Shown: piece after piece, positions 18,871 through 28,744 of the stretch
How the letters are laid out: each line of letters starts with the position of its first letter
How positions within the stretch are numbered: the stretch's first letter is position 1
DNA from: Rhodoblastus acidophilus
GTDB lineage: Bacteria > Pseudomonadota > Alphaproteobacteria > Rhizobiales > Beijerinckiaceae
DNA: 64,000 bases
Assembly: GCF_900187365.1 (NCBI RefSeq)
Contig: NZ_FYDG01000002.1
Location: 580,662 to 644,661 of the forward strand
Direction: 5' to 3'
The notes under the pieces: generated by a model
Told to the model about the DNA's origin: nothing
The model's database searches: none
The model's input: the letters and a program-made list of their open reading frames with translations, nothing else
Made by a program: the position numbers and the translations under genes

Positions 18871-19026
18871 CCCTCTCCCCGTTTACGGGGAGAGGGCGGG
18901 GGGTGAGGGGCCGGGGCGTTGGCTTCAATGCCGTCAGGAAAGCATTCGGGCGGGCTTTCCTGACGACGCCGAGGATCATGCCCCTGCCCCTCACCCTAAC
19001 CCTCTCCCCGTGTACGGGGAGAGGGG
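18871..19026. repeat. Paired inverted palindromic repeats (REPIN/BIME-like element)
   Basis: Two copies of a palindrome (CCCTCTCCCCG..ACGGGGAGAGGG), each with a GGGTGAGGGG-type tail, lie head to head: copy A at 18871-18911 and copy B inverted at 18986-19026. Between them is a separate perfect 12-bp inverted repeat (18932-18943 with 18954-18965, CGTCAGGAAAGC). The whole block sits in the divergent gap of the valine genes. This is the layout of a mobile palindromic repeat pair; the central repeat might also be an operator. Confidence 0.8.
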
Positions 19027-19219
19027 ACGGATCGAGGCTGAACTTACCAACATTTTCCGCTTGGAAAACGCCCGCCCATACACGTTCGATCTGCGCATTT
19101 ACGGCAAGACTTTGGTCTAATAGCCGTGCAATCATGGATTTTCGCACATTGGTTCCGCAACGGCGTCCCTTGCTCGAAAAGCCGGACTCTCCCAAAAATC
19201 AACAAAAAGGGAGGCGCAA

Positions 19220-20716
19220 TTGCGCGAATTGACGCATTTTATCGGGGGCCGGCACGTCAAAGGGACGTCGGGCCGTTTTGCGGAAGGGTTTCTGCCCATG
19301 ACCGGCGAGACGATCTCGCGCGTGCCGCTGGCGTCCGCGGCCGAGGTTCGGGCGGCGGTGGAGAACGCCCGCGAGGCGCAGCCAGCCTGGGCGGCGGTCA
19401 ATCCGCAGCGCCGGGCGCGGGTGATGATGAAATTCGTCGAACTGCTGAACCGCGACATGGACGCGCTCGCCAACCTTTTGGCGCGCGAGCATGGCAAGAC
19501 CGTGCCCGACGCGCGCGGCGACATCCAGCGCGGGTTGGAAGTGGCGGAATTCTGCATCGGCGTGCCGCATCTGCTGAAGGGGGAATACACCACCGACGCC
19601 GGGCCGGGCATCGACCTCTATTCGCTGCGCCAGCCCTTGGGCGTCGTGGCGGGCATCACACCGTTCAATTTCCCGGCGATGATCCCGATGTGGAAGTTCT
19701 GCCCGGCCATCGCCTGCGGGAACGCCTTCATTCTCAAGCCGTCCGAGCGCGATCCCGGCGTGCCGCTGCGACTGGCGGAGCTGATGATCGAGGCGGGGCT
19801 GCCGGCCGGCGTGCTCAACGTCGTCAATGGCGACAAGGAGGCGGTGGACGCGCTTCTGGACGATCCCGACATTCGCGCCGTCGGCTTTGTCGGCTCGACC
19901 CCGATCGCCGAATATATTTACGCGAGAGGCTGCGCACACGGTAAGCGCGTGCAGTGCTTCGGCGGGGCGAAAAACCATATGGTGATCATGCCCGACGCCG
20001 ATCTCGATCAGGCGACCGACGCGCTGATCGGCGCCGGCTATGGCTCGGCGGGCGAGCGCTGCATGGCGATTTCGGTGGCGGTGCCGGTCGGCGAAGCCAC
20101 CGCCAATGCGCTGATCGAAAAGCTGATTCCGCGCGTCGAGTCGCTGCGGGTCGGGCCGTCCACCGACCCTTCCGCCGATTACGGGCCGGTGGTGACCCAG
20201 GCGCATCTGGAGAAAATCAGGTCCTATGTCGACATTGGCGTCAGCGAGGGGGCCAAGCTGCTGGTCGATGGCCGTGGCTTCTCGCTGCAGGGCTATGAGA
20301 ACGGCTTCTATATGGGCGGCTGCCTGTTCGACCGGGTCACGCCGGACATGCGCATCTACAAGGAGGAGATTTTCGGCCCGGTGCTGTCGGTGGCGCGCGC
20401 CGAAAATTTCGAGACCGCGCTGCGGCTGTGCAACGACCATGAATATGGCAATGGCGTCGCCATCTACACCCGCGACGGCGACACGGCGCGCGATTTTTCC
20501 GCGCGCGTCAATGTCGGCATGGTCGGGGTGAACGTGCCGATCCCCGTGCCGCTGGCGTATTACACGTTCGGCGGCTGGAAGCGGTCCTCGTTCGGCGATC
20601 TCAACCAGCACGGTCCCGACGCCGTGCGCTTTTACACCAAAACCAAGACGGTCACGTCACGTTGGCCTTCCGGCGTCAAGGAGGGCGCGAGCTTCGTGAT
20701 TCCCACGATGCATTAG
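19220..20716 (+). CDS. mmsA: CoA-acylating methylmalonate-semialdehyde dehydrogenase
   Basis: Converts methylmalonate semialdehyde to propionyl-CoA, the last step of this valine branch. The 498-aa ALDH-fold protein has PFNFPAMIPMWKFCPAIACGN, the GFVGSTPIAEYI region and the catalytic Cys281 in GERCMAIS; KRSSFGDLNQHGPDAVRFYT is family typical. The start is TTG with AGGGAGG five bases upstream. It is divergent from the rest of the valine operon across a 372-bp gap that carries the paired repeat. Confidence 0.96.
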   Translation: MRELTHFIGGRHVKGTSGRFAEGFLPMTGETISRVPLASAAEVRAAVENAREAQPAWAAVNPQRRARVMMKFVELLNRDMDALANLLAREHGKTVPDARGDIQRGLEVAEFCIGVPHLLKGEYTTDAGPGIDLYSLRQPLGVVAGITPFNFPAMIPMWKFCPAIACGNAFILKPSERDPGVPLRLAELMIEAGLPAGVLNVVNGDKEAVDALLDDPDIRAVGFVGSTPIAEYIYARGCAHGKRVQCFGGAKNHMVIMPDADLDQATDALIGAGYGSAGERCMAISVAVPVGEATANALIEKLIPRVESLRVGPSTDPSADYGPVVTQAHLEKIRSYVDIGVSEGAKLLVDGRGFSLQGYENGFYMGGCLFDRVTPDMRIYKEEIFGPVLSVARAENFETALRLCNDHEYGNGVAIYTRDGDTARDFSARVNVGMVGVNVPIPVPLAYYTFGGWKRSSFGDLNQHGPDAVRFYTKTKTVTSRWPSGVKEGASFVIPTMH

Positions 20717-20825
20717 CGCGACTTCCAGCCCGACGCCGGCGAGCGGCGGGGGGACGGGGGCGGTTCGGACTGCGGTCCGGGGAGGCCGGCCCGTCCTCCC
20801 GAATGAGCCGCGCCTCCATCACATG

Positions 20826-20865
20826 AAAAAAGAGGCGCCGCGTCAAAATCAAGCCGCGCGGCGCC
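20826..20865 (-). terminator. Intrinsic terminator of the 29-aa peptide gene
   Basis: On the minus strand a perfect 9-bp GC-rich stem (GGCGCCGCG/CGCGGCGCC) is followed by TCTTTTTT, eight bases after the small gene's stop. It gives the short gene its own transcription end. Confidence 0.85.
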
Positions 20866-20872
20866 GGCGAAA

Positions 20873-20962
20873 TCAGGAAAGCGCGTAAGGAACGAGCGGG
20901 CCGAGGGTCATGACGGTGGCCAGAGCGATCGCAGCCCATTCGGACGGGGTGATACGCGGCAT
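20873..20962 (-). CDS. 29-aa single-pass membrane peptide
   Basis: A short gene below usual size cut-offs. Its product is MPRITPSEWAAI followed by a hydrophobic stretch (ALATVMTLGPLVPYALS), compatible with one membrane helix. Evidence that it is real: GGAGG seven bases before the ATG, a strong intrinsic terminator right after the stop, and a divergent LysR regulator gene with a LysR-type palindrome in the shared gap. I do not recognise the peptide. Small membrane proteins of this size often modulate transporters or oxidases, but no partner is evident here. Confidence 0.72.
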   Translation of the reverse strand: MPRITPSEWAAIALATVMTLGPLVPYALS

Positions 20963-21055
20963 AGTCGGACCTCCATGTGTATTCCGGTGAGGAACTCATT
21001 CCCTCACATCTGTTACAAAGTTATGTTTTCGAACGGGATTTGCAATTCAGAACGG

Positions 21056-21071
21056 CTTATACGACTATAAG
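21056..21071. promoter_or_regulatory. Probable LysR-type operator
   Basis: CTTATA-CGAC-TATAAG is a perfect palindrome that contains the T-N11-A pattern of LysR-family recognition sites. It lies in the gap between the divergent LysR gene and the 29-aa peptide gene, about 95 bp upstream of the latter's start codon, the expected geometry for activation of the divergent gene plus autoregulation. Confidence 0.6.
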
Positions 21072-21133
21072 CGCGTCTTTGGCGGCTCGCCGCTTGGGAA
21101 GCAGGTGTTCGAATTCATATTACTCATCGGCAA

Positions 21134-22009
21134 TTGATCATTTTCGAAGCCGTTGGACGCCTGAACTCGATTTCGCGGGCGGCGGCCGAACTCAACCTCA
21201 CGCAACCCGCTGTTTCCATGCAGGTGAAGCAGCTCGAGGAGCAGGTCGGGCTGCCGCTGATCGACCATGTCGGGAAAAAGCTCGTCCTTACGGAAGCCGG
21301 CGACGAGCTGATCGGCCATGCGCGAGACGTGATCGCCCGGCTGGCCGACCTCAAATCCGCCATGCGCCAGCATGTGAGCCTGGAATGCGGCATCCTGCGC
21401 ATCGCCCTGGTTTCGACCGTCAGCTTCTTCCTGCCGCGCTTTGTCAGCGCCTATGTCAAGCGTCACCCTTCCGTGCGCATCAGCCTGCAGGTCGACAATC
21501 GCGACGCCGTGCTGGCCGCGCTGATGGACAAGCGCACGGATATCGCCATCACAGGCCGTCCGCCCGAGGACGCCAGCTGCGTGGCGCATCGGTTCATGGA
21601 CAATCCGCTGGTGGCGATCGCGCGGCCCGATCACCGCTTCGCCGGCATGGAGCGGGTGTCGCTCGACCTGCTCTGCGAGGAAACGCTGATCGCGCGCGAG
21701 CAGGGGTCGGACACGCGGGCGGCGGCGGAGCGGTTTTTCGCGGAACGCGGGCTGGAATACCGCTCCAACTGCGAAGTCAACACCAATGAGGCGGTCAAGC
21801 AGGCGGTGGCGGCGGGGCTCGGCCTGGGCATCGCGCCGCTGCAGACCATCGAACTCGAACTGGAGACGCGCCGGCTGGCCGTGCTGCCGGTGGAGGAATT
21901 CCCGATCCTGCGCCACTGGTATCTGCTGCATCGGGCGGACAAGCGCCTGCCGCTGGCGGCGCGCGCGTTTTGCGAGCTGTTTCTCGATCAGGCCGCGCTG
22001 CCGGAGTGA
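21134..22009 (+). CDS. LysR family transcriptional regulator (CbbR-like HTH)
   Basis: About 291 aa. The winged HTH (SRAAAELNLTQPAVSMQVKQLEEQVGLPL) resembles CbbR-type regulators, followed by the periplasmic-binding-like effector domain (GILRIALVSTVSFFLPRFVSAY). TTG at 21134 is the first conventional start codon, but the reading frame stays open to 21071 and the missing first residues (HITHRQL) belong to the LysR fold. ATT at 21113, with AGGTG five bases upstream, fits better. Divergence from a 29-aa peptide gene suggests that gene as a target. Effector unknown. Confidence 0.88.
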   Translation: MIIFEAVGRLNSISRAAAELNLTQPAVSMQVKQLEEQVGLPLIDHVGKKLVLTEAGDELIGHARDVIARLADLKSAMRQHVSLECGILRIALVSTVSFFLPRFVSAYVKRHPSVRISLQVDNRDAVLAALMDKRTDIAITGRPPEDASCVAHRFMDNPLVAIARPDHRFAGMERVSLDLLCEETLIAREQGSDTRAAAERFFAERGLEYRSNCEVNTNEAVKQAVAAGLGLGIAPLQTIELELETRRLAVLPVEEFPILRHWYLLHRADKRLPLAARAFCELFLDQAALPE

Positions 22010-22018
22010 CGCGCCGGA

Positions 22019-22366
22019 TCAGGCGGGCGGCGCCTCCTCCTCCCTGATATGCACCGCCAGCCACAGCGTCGGCGGGTCCTGCTGCGTCCATTCGACGCGG
22101 TGGCGGCGGCGCGGCGCGATCAGAATGTGGTCGCCGGGGGCGAACAAGCGGTCTTCCGTCTCGTCCTCAAACCGCAGCCGCGCGGCGCCGGAAAGCAAGA
22201 CCACCCATTCCGTCCAGTTCTGGTCGTACCAGAAGCCGGGCGGGCTGGCCTGCCCGGTCGAGACGATGCGTTCGATCATCACGCCGGGCCGCTCGAACAG
22301 AACGCAAATGTCCTCTTCGATCGAGGCGAGGGGCAGGTCTTCGAACAGATTGGGCGTCGGGGTCAT
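22019..22366 (-). CDS. Cupin domain protein
   Basis: Small 115-aa single-domain cupin (PGFWYDQNWTEWVVLLSGAARLRFED, then FAPGDHILIAPRRRHRVEW). His and Glu residues in these two motifs could bind a metal. Homologues are found as stand-alone proteins of uncertain substrate. Its ATG overlaps the stop of the upstream LysR gene by four bases (ATGA), so the two are translationally coupled. Confidence 0.85.
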   Translation of the reverse strand: MTPTPNLFEDLPLASIEEDICVLFERPGVMIERIVSTGQASPPGFWYDQNWTEWVVLLSGAARLRFEDETEDRLFAPGDHILIAPRRRHRVEWTQQDPPTLWLAVHIREEEAPPA

Positions 22367-23262
22367 GGCGGGTCCAGGAACAGGGCTTTTTCCGCCTCCA
22401 CCGCCGCATAGATATGATCGGCGACGGCGCGGACTTGGGGGAAATCCCGGCCGTCGGCGTGCATCAGCAGATAGAAGCTGCGGGTGACGGCGATGTCGTC
22501 GGGCAGAATCGGAACCAGCGTTTCCTGGGCCTTCGCCATGAAACGCGGCAGCACGGCGACGCCCAGGCCCGCCAGCACCGCATTCAATTGCGCGATCAGA
22601 TTGGCGCTGCGGAATTGCGCCGGCAGGCCCGGCAGGATTTTCGGCAGATAGTCCAGTTCCGGCGTGAACAGCAATTCCGGGATATAGCCGATCAGCCGGG
22701 CGGTTTTCAGATCGTCGCGGGTTGCGATGGCGCCGTGGCGGGCGAGATAGTCGCGCGAGGCGTAGAGGTAGAGATGGTAATCCACCAGCTTGCGCCCGAA
22801 AATGCGCCCCTCGCGCGGCAAGGCGAGGCTGATGGCGATGTCGGCCTCGCGTTTCGACAGCGAAAACAGCCGCGCCGTCGCCACCAGTTCGAGCTGCAAT
22901 TCGGGATGCCGGTCGGCGAGCGGGGCGAGGCGGGGCGCGAGGAAGAACGAGCCGAAGCCGTCGGGAGCGCCGACGCGCACCGTTCCGGCGAGCCGCGCCG
23001 CGTCGCCGGAGATTTCGGCGTGGCCGCCGCGAATTTGCGATTCGATCAGCTCAGCCATGCTGGCGGCGCGGCGGCCGGCGTCCGTGAGTTCGTAGCCGGT
23101 CTTGCGGCGGGCGAACAATTTGGCGCCGAGGTCGCGCTCGAGCCGGTCGATGCGGCGGATGATGGTGGCGTGATCGACGCCGAGCTTTTTCGCGGCGGCC
23201 GAAACCGTGCCGTCGCGCGCGACCGCCAGGCAAAATTGCAGATCGTTCCAGTCGAGCGGCAT
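22363..23262 (-). CDS. LysR family transcriptional regulator next to valine hydrolase gene
   Basis: A 299-aa LysR protein. The HTH region is NDLQFCLAVARDGTVSAAAKKLGVDHATIIRRIDRLERDLGAKLF, with the less common DHATIIRRI recognition helix, followed by a substrate-binding domain (VRVGAPDGFGSFFLAPRLAPLADRHPELQLEL). It is divergent from the 3-hydroxyisobutyryl-CoA hydrolase gene with 104 bp between, so that gene is the probable target. The gap contains a palindrome that could be its operator. Effector unknown, perhaps a valine intermediate. Confidence 0.92.
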   Translation of the reverse strand: MPLDWNDLQFCLAVARDGTVSAAAKKLGVDHATIIRRIDRLERDLGAKLFARRKTGYELTDAGRRAASMAELIESQIRGGHAEISGDAARLAGTVRVGAPDGFGSFFLAPRLAPLADRHPELQLELVATARLFSLSKREADIAISLALPREGRIFGRKLVDYHLYLYASRDYLARHGAIATRDDLKTARLIGYIPELLFTPELDYLPKILPGLPAQFRSANLIAQLNAVLAGLGVAVLPRFMAKAQETLVPILPDDIAVTRSFYLLMHADGRDFPQVRAVADHIYAAVEAEKALFLDPP

Positions 23263-23302
23263 CGAAACCTCGCGGCCCCATTCTGCAAAGGTTCCGGCCA
23301 GC

Positions 23303-23319
23303 GCGCAAATCCATTGCGC
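23303..23319. promoter_or_regulatory. Palindrome in the LysR/hydrolase divergent promoter
   Basis: GCGCAA-ATCCA-TTGCGC is a perfect 6-bp inverted repeat with 5-base spacing, 48 bp upstream of the hydrolase start. It is a candidate operator for the divergent LysR protein. Confidence 0.4.
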
Positions 23320-23366
23320 ACTTTTGCCAAGTTTCGCGCGGCGGCGGCTCCGCCTATAGGTGCGAG

Positions 23367-24389
23367 ATGACCGATGAAGCCGAAATCCTGCTCGCCCGCC
23401 ACGGCCGTCTCGGCCTGATCACGCTCAATCGCCCCAAGGCGATCAATGCGTTGACCCTGAACATGGTGCGCATCATGACGCGCGCCCTGACCGACTGGGC
23501 GGCGGACGACCACGTCGGCGCCGTGCTGATTCGCGGCGCGGGCGAGCGCGGGCTATGCGCCGGCGGCGACATTGTGGCGATCTACAACGCCGCCAAATCC
23601 GGCGATCCCGCGCCCGTGGCGTTCTGGCGCGAGGAATATGCGCTCAACCTGATGATCGCGGATTATTCCAAGCCCATCGTAGCGGTGATGCATGGCGTGG
23701 TGATGGGCGGCGGCGTCGGGATTTCGGCCCATGCGGCGCATCGCGTGGTCACGGAAGGGTCGAGCGTCGCCATGCCCGAGGTCGGCATCGGCTTCATTCC
23801 CGATGTCGGCGGCACCTATTTGCTGTCGCGCGCGCCGGGCGAACTGGGGACCCATCTGGCGCTGACCGCCGGGCGCGCCGGGCCGGCGGATTGCCTGCTG
23901 CTCGGCCTCGCCGACCTCTTCATCCCGCAGGACCGGCTGTCGCGGCTCCCCGACGATTTGCGCGACTGCGGCTCGCACGATCAGGCCCGCGCCGTGCTTG
24001 CGGCGCTGTCCGCCCCGGCGGGGCCGGCGCCGCTGGCGGACGCCCGCGGCTGGATCGACGCGGCTTACGCCGCCGACAGCGTGGAGGCCATCGCGGCGCG
24101 GCTCGACGGCCTGCCCGATCTCTCAGCGCAAGCGGCGCTGGAGCTGTTGCGGCGACATTCGCCGATTTCGCTGAAAGTCACGTTGCGCGCGTTGCGCAAG
24201 GCGCGCGCCCTCGGCGCGCTGGCGCCCTGCCTCGCCATGGAGCTGAAGGCGGCGACGGCCTGCCTCGGCGGGCATGATTTTCCCGAAGGCATCCGCGCGG
24301 CGGTCATCGACAAGGATCGCGCGCCGAAATGGGCGCCGGCGCGGCTGGAAGACGTCGGCGAGGACCAGGTGGCCCGCTATTTCGCCTGA
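23367..24389 (+). CDS. 3-hydroxyisobutyryl-CoA hydrolase
   Basis: Crotonase-superfamily thioesterase of 340 aa that releases 3-hydroxyisobutyrate from its CoA ester, the valine step between the hydratase and the dehydrogenase encoded 6 kb away. Signatures are LNRPKAINALT, RGLCAGGDIVAIY, GVVMGGGVGISAHAAHRVVTE and MPEVGIGFIPDVGGTYLLSR. It is about 80 aa longer than a plain enoyl-CoA hydratase, as expected for HIBCH-type enzymes. Divergent LysR gene upstream. Confidence 0.93.
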   Translation: MTDEAEILLARHGRLGLITLNRPKAINALTLNMVRIMTRALTDWAADDHVGAVLIRGAGERGLCAGGDIVAIYNAAKSGDPAPVAFWREEYALNLMIADYSKPIVAVMHGVVMGGGVGISAHAAHRVVTEGSSVAMPEVGIGFIPDVGGTYLLSRAPGELGTHLALTAGRAGPADCLLLGLADLFIPQDRLSRLPDDLRDCGSHDQARAVLAALSAPAGPAPLADARGWIDAAYAADSVEAIAARLDGLPDLSAQAALELLRRHSPISLKVTLRALRKARALGALAPCLAMELKAATACLGGHDFPEGIRAAVIDKDRAPKWAPARLEDVGEDQVARYFA

Positions 24390-24395
24390 CCCCGG

Positions 24396-24845
24396 CTAGA
24401 TATGGTAGCTCATCGCCAGTTCCGGCGGATCGCTCAGCGCCCGCATGTCGGCGAGCGTGTGGCTGTCGAGCACCTCGGCGATGGCGTTGCGCGCCTTGAC
24501 CATCATCAGCCGGACGGCGCAGCCTTTCTCGTCGCCGCAATCGTCGCAGGGGCGATAGGCGGTGACGCTGGCGCATTGGATCGGCGCCAGCGGGCCGTCG
24601 AGCACGCGCACGATCTGGCCGACGCTGATCTTGTGCGCCGGCTGCGCCAGGGCGTAGCCGCCGCCCTTGCCCTTTTTGGAAAACACCAGACCGGCGTTGC
24701 GCAATTCCGACAGGATCTGGTCGAGAAATTTCTTCGGAATTGCGTTGCGGTCCGCGATGTCCTGCACCTGGGCGAGCGCGCCCGGCTCGACCCCGGCGAG
24801 ATGGACCATGGCCTTGAGGCCGTATTTTCCCTTGTTGGTGAGCAT
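24396..24845 (-). CDS. Rrf2 family transcriptional regulator with probable Fe-S cysteines
   Basis: A 149-aa Rrf2 protein. The N-terminal winged helix includes GKYGLKAMVHLAG, IPKKFLDQILSELRNAGLV and KKGKGGGYALAQP. Four cysteines at 91, 100, 103 and 109 lie in the region that binds an iron-sulfur cluster in IscR, RirA and NsrR, so redox or iron sensing is likely, though the spacing is not the IscR one. It ends close to the convergent hydrolase gene and is divergent from ampG. Confidence 0.88.
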   Translation of the reverse strand: MLTNKGKYGLKAMVHLAGVEPGALAQVQDIADRNAIPKKFLDQILSELRNAGLVFSKKGKGGGYALAQPAHKISVGQIVRVLDGPLAPIQCASVTAYRPCDDCGDEKGCAVRLMMVKARNAIAEVLDSHTLADMRALSDPPELAMSYHI

Positions 24846-24968
24846 TCCGCACTTCCTTCGCCGGCGATCCTATCAGCATTGGGCCGGAACAATCCAGTAA
24901 ATGAATGGAAAAGCTGAGAACAGCGTGTTTGTCTAACTTTCATGCGTTTCATGCGATAGTCGTCTCCC

Positions 24969-27930
<2,962 letters not shown>

Positions 27931-27932
27931 GC

Positions 27933-27959
27933 GCGCGGGGGTAAACCCCGCGCCGGCTT
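27933..27959 (+). terminator. Probable terminator of pgm
   Basis: A perfect 8-bp stem (GCGCGGGG/CCCCGCGC) with GTAAA loop starts three bases after the pgm stop. Only a short CGGCTTT tract follows, so termination may be inefficient. Confidence 0.5.
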
Positions 27960-28014
27960 TCGCCGTTTCTGCTATCCTTGCGTTATGCCTGCACCCGCAT
28001 CCCGGGAGGTCGCA

Positions 28015-28710
28015 ATGGATACGGAACTGGCCAAGAACCTGGCGGCGCAGCGCCTGGAAACGCAGCTGGCGCGCGCCGCCGACATTCGCAAGCGCTCGCG
28101 CACCGGCGCGGCGCGAGGGGCGCGGCTGCGGCTGCGCACATGGCAGGCGGCGCGGTTGGCGCGCACCCATGCGGATTTGCTAGCGGACCCGAAATACGCC
28201 GCCGCCGCCCGCTTCTTTCTCGTCGATCTCTATGGCCCGCAGGATCACGTCATGAACGAGGAGGCGATCCTGCGCGTGCTGCCTTTGATGAAAAAAGGCC
28301 TTCCGGCCTCGGGCCTCGACTCCATCGCCGACGCCATCGAACTCGACGCGCTTTCGGAATCGCTCGACGCCGACATGGCCCTGCGGGTGGAGGGCGGCGC
28401 GCCCTATGGCGAGGCGTACCGCCAGACCGGCCGGCGCGACGACCGCCTCCGGCAGATCGAACTGATGCGCCATCTCGGCGTCAAGCTGCACGCGCTCACC
28501 AAGGCGCCGCTGATCGGCCTCGCGCTCAAGGCGCTGCGCACGCCCGCGCAGGTCGGCGGCTTCGGCGACATGCACGATTTTCTGGAGCGCGGCTATTCCG
28601 CCTTCCGGCAGGCGGGCGACGCCCGCGCCTTTGTTGAAATCGTCGCAAGGCGCGAAGAAGAGATCAGTTCGGGCTTGTTTTCCGGCGACGACAGCCCTCT
28701 GATGGCGTGA
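28015..28710 (+). CDS. Conserved hypothetical protein with FFLxDLYG motif
   Basis: A 231-aa soluble, mostly helical protein that I cannot assign to a function. A recognisable conserved feature is ARFFLVDLYGPQD (around residue 65), followed by helices rich in Leu, Asp and Glu. The start chosen is the ATG at 28015 with GGGAGG five bases upstream, 30 bp inside the longest frame. A GMC oxidoreductase gene follows after 34 bp. Confidence 0.75.
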   Translation: MDTELAKNLAAQRLETQLARAADIRKRSRTGAARGARLRLRTWQAARLARTHADLLADPKYAAAARFFLVDLYGPQDHVMNEEAILRVLPLMKKGLPASGLDSIADAIELDALSESLDADMALRVEGGAPYGEAYRQTGRRDDRLRQIELMRHLGVKLHALTKAPLIGLALKALRTPAQVGGFGDMHDFLERGYSAFRQAGDARAFVEIVARREEEISSGLFSGDDSPLMA

Positions 28711-28744
28711 CCAGACACGGCCCTTGGCGCGAAAGGACGCGGCC

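Noticed and set aside
18848..19195. 116-residue N-terminal extension of the acyl-CoA dehydrogenase
   Set aside because: The extension reads through the paired palindromic repeats (LPVHGERVRVRGRG) and the protein is full length from ATG 18847.
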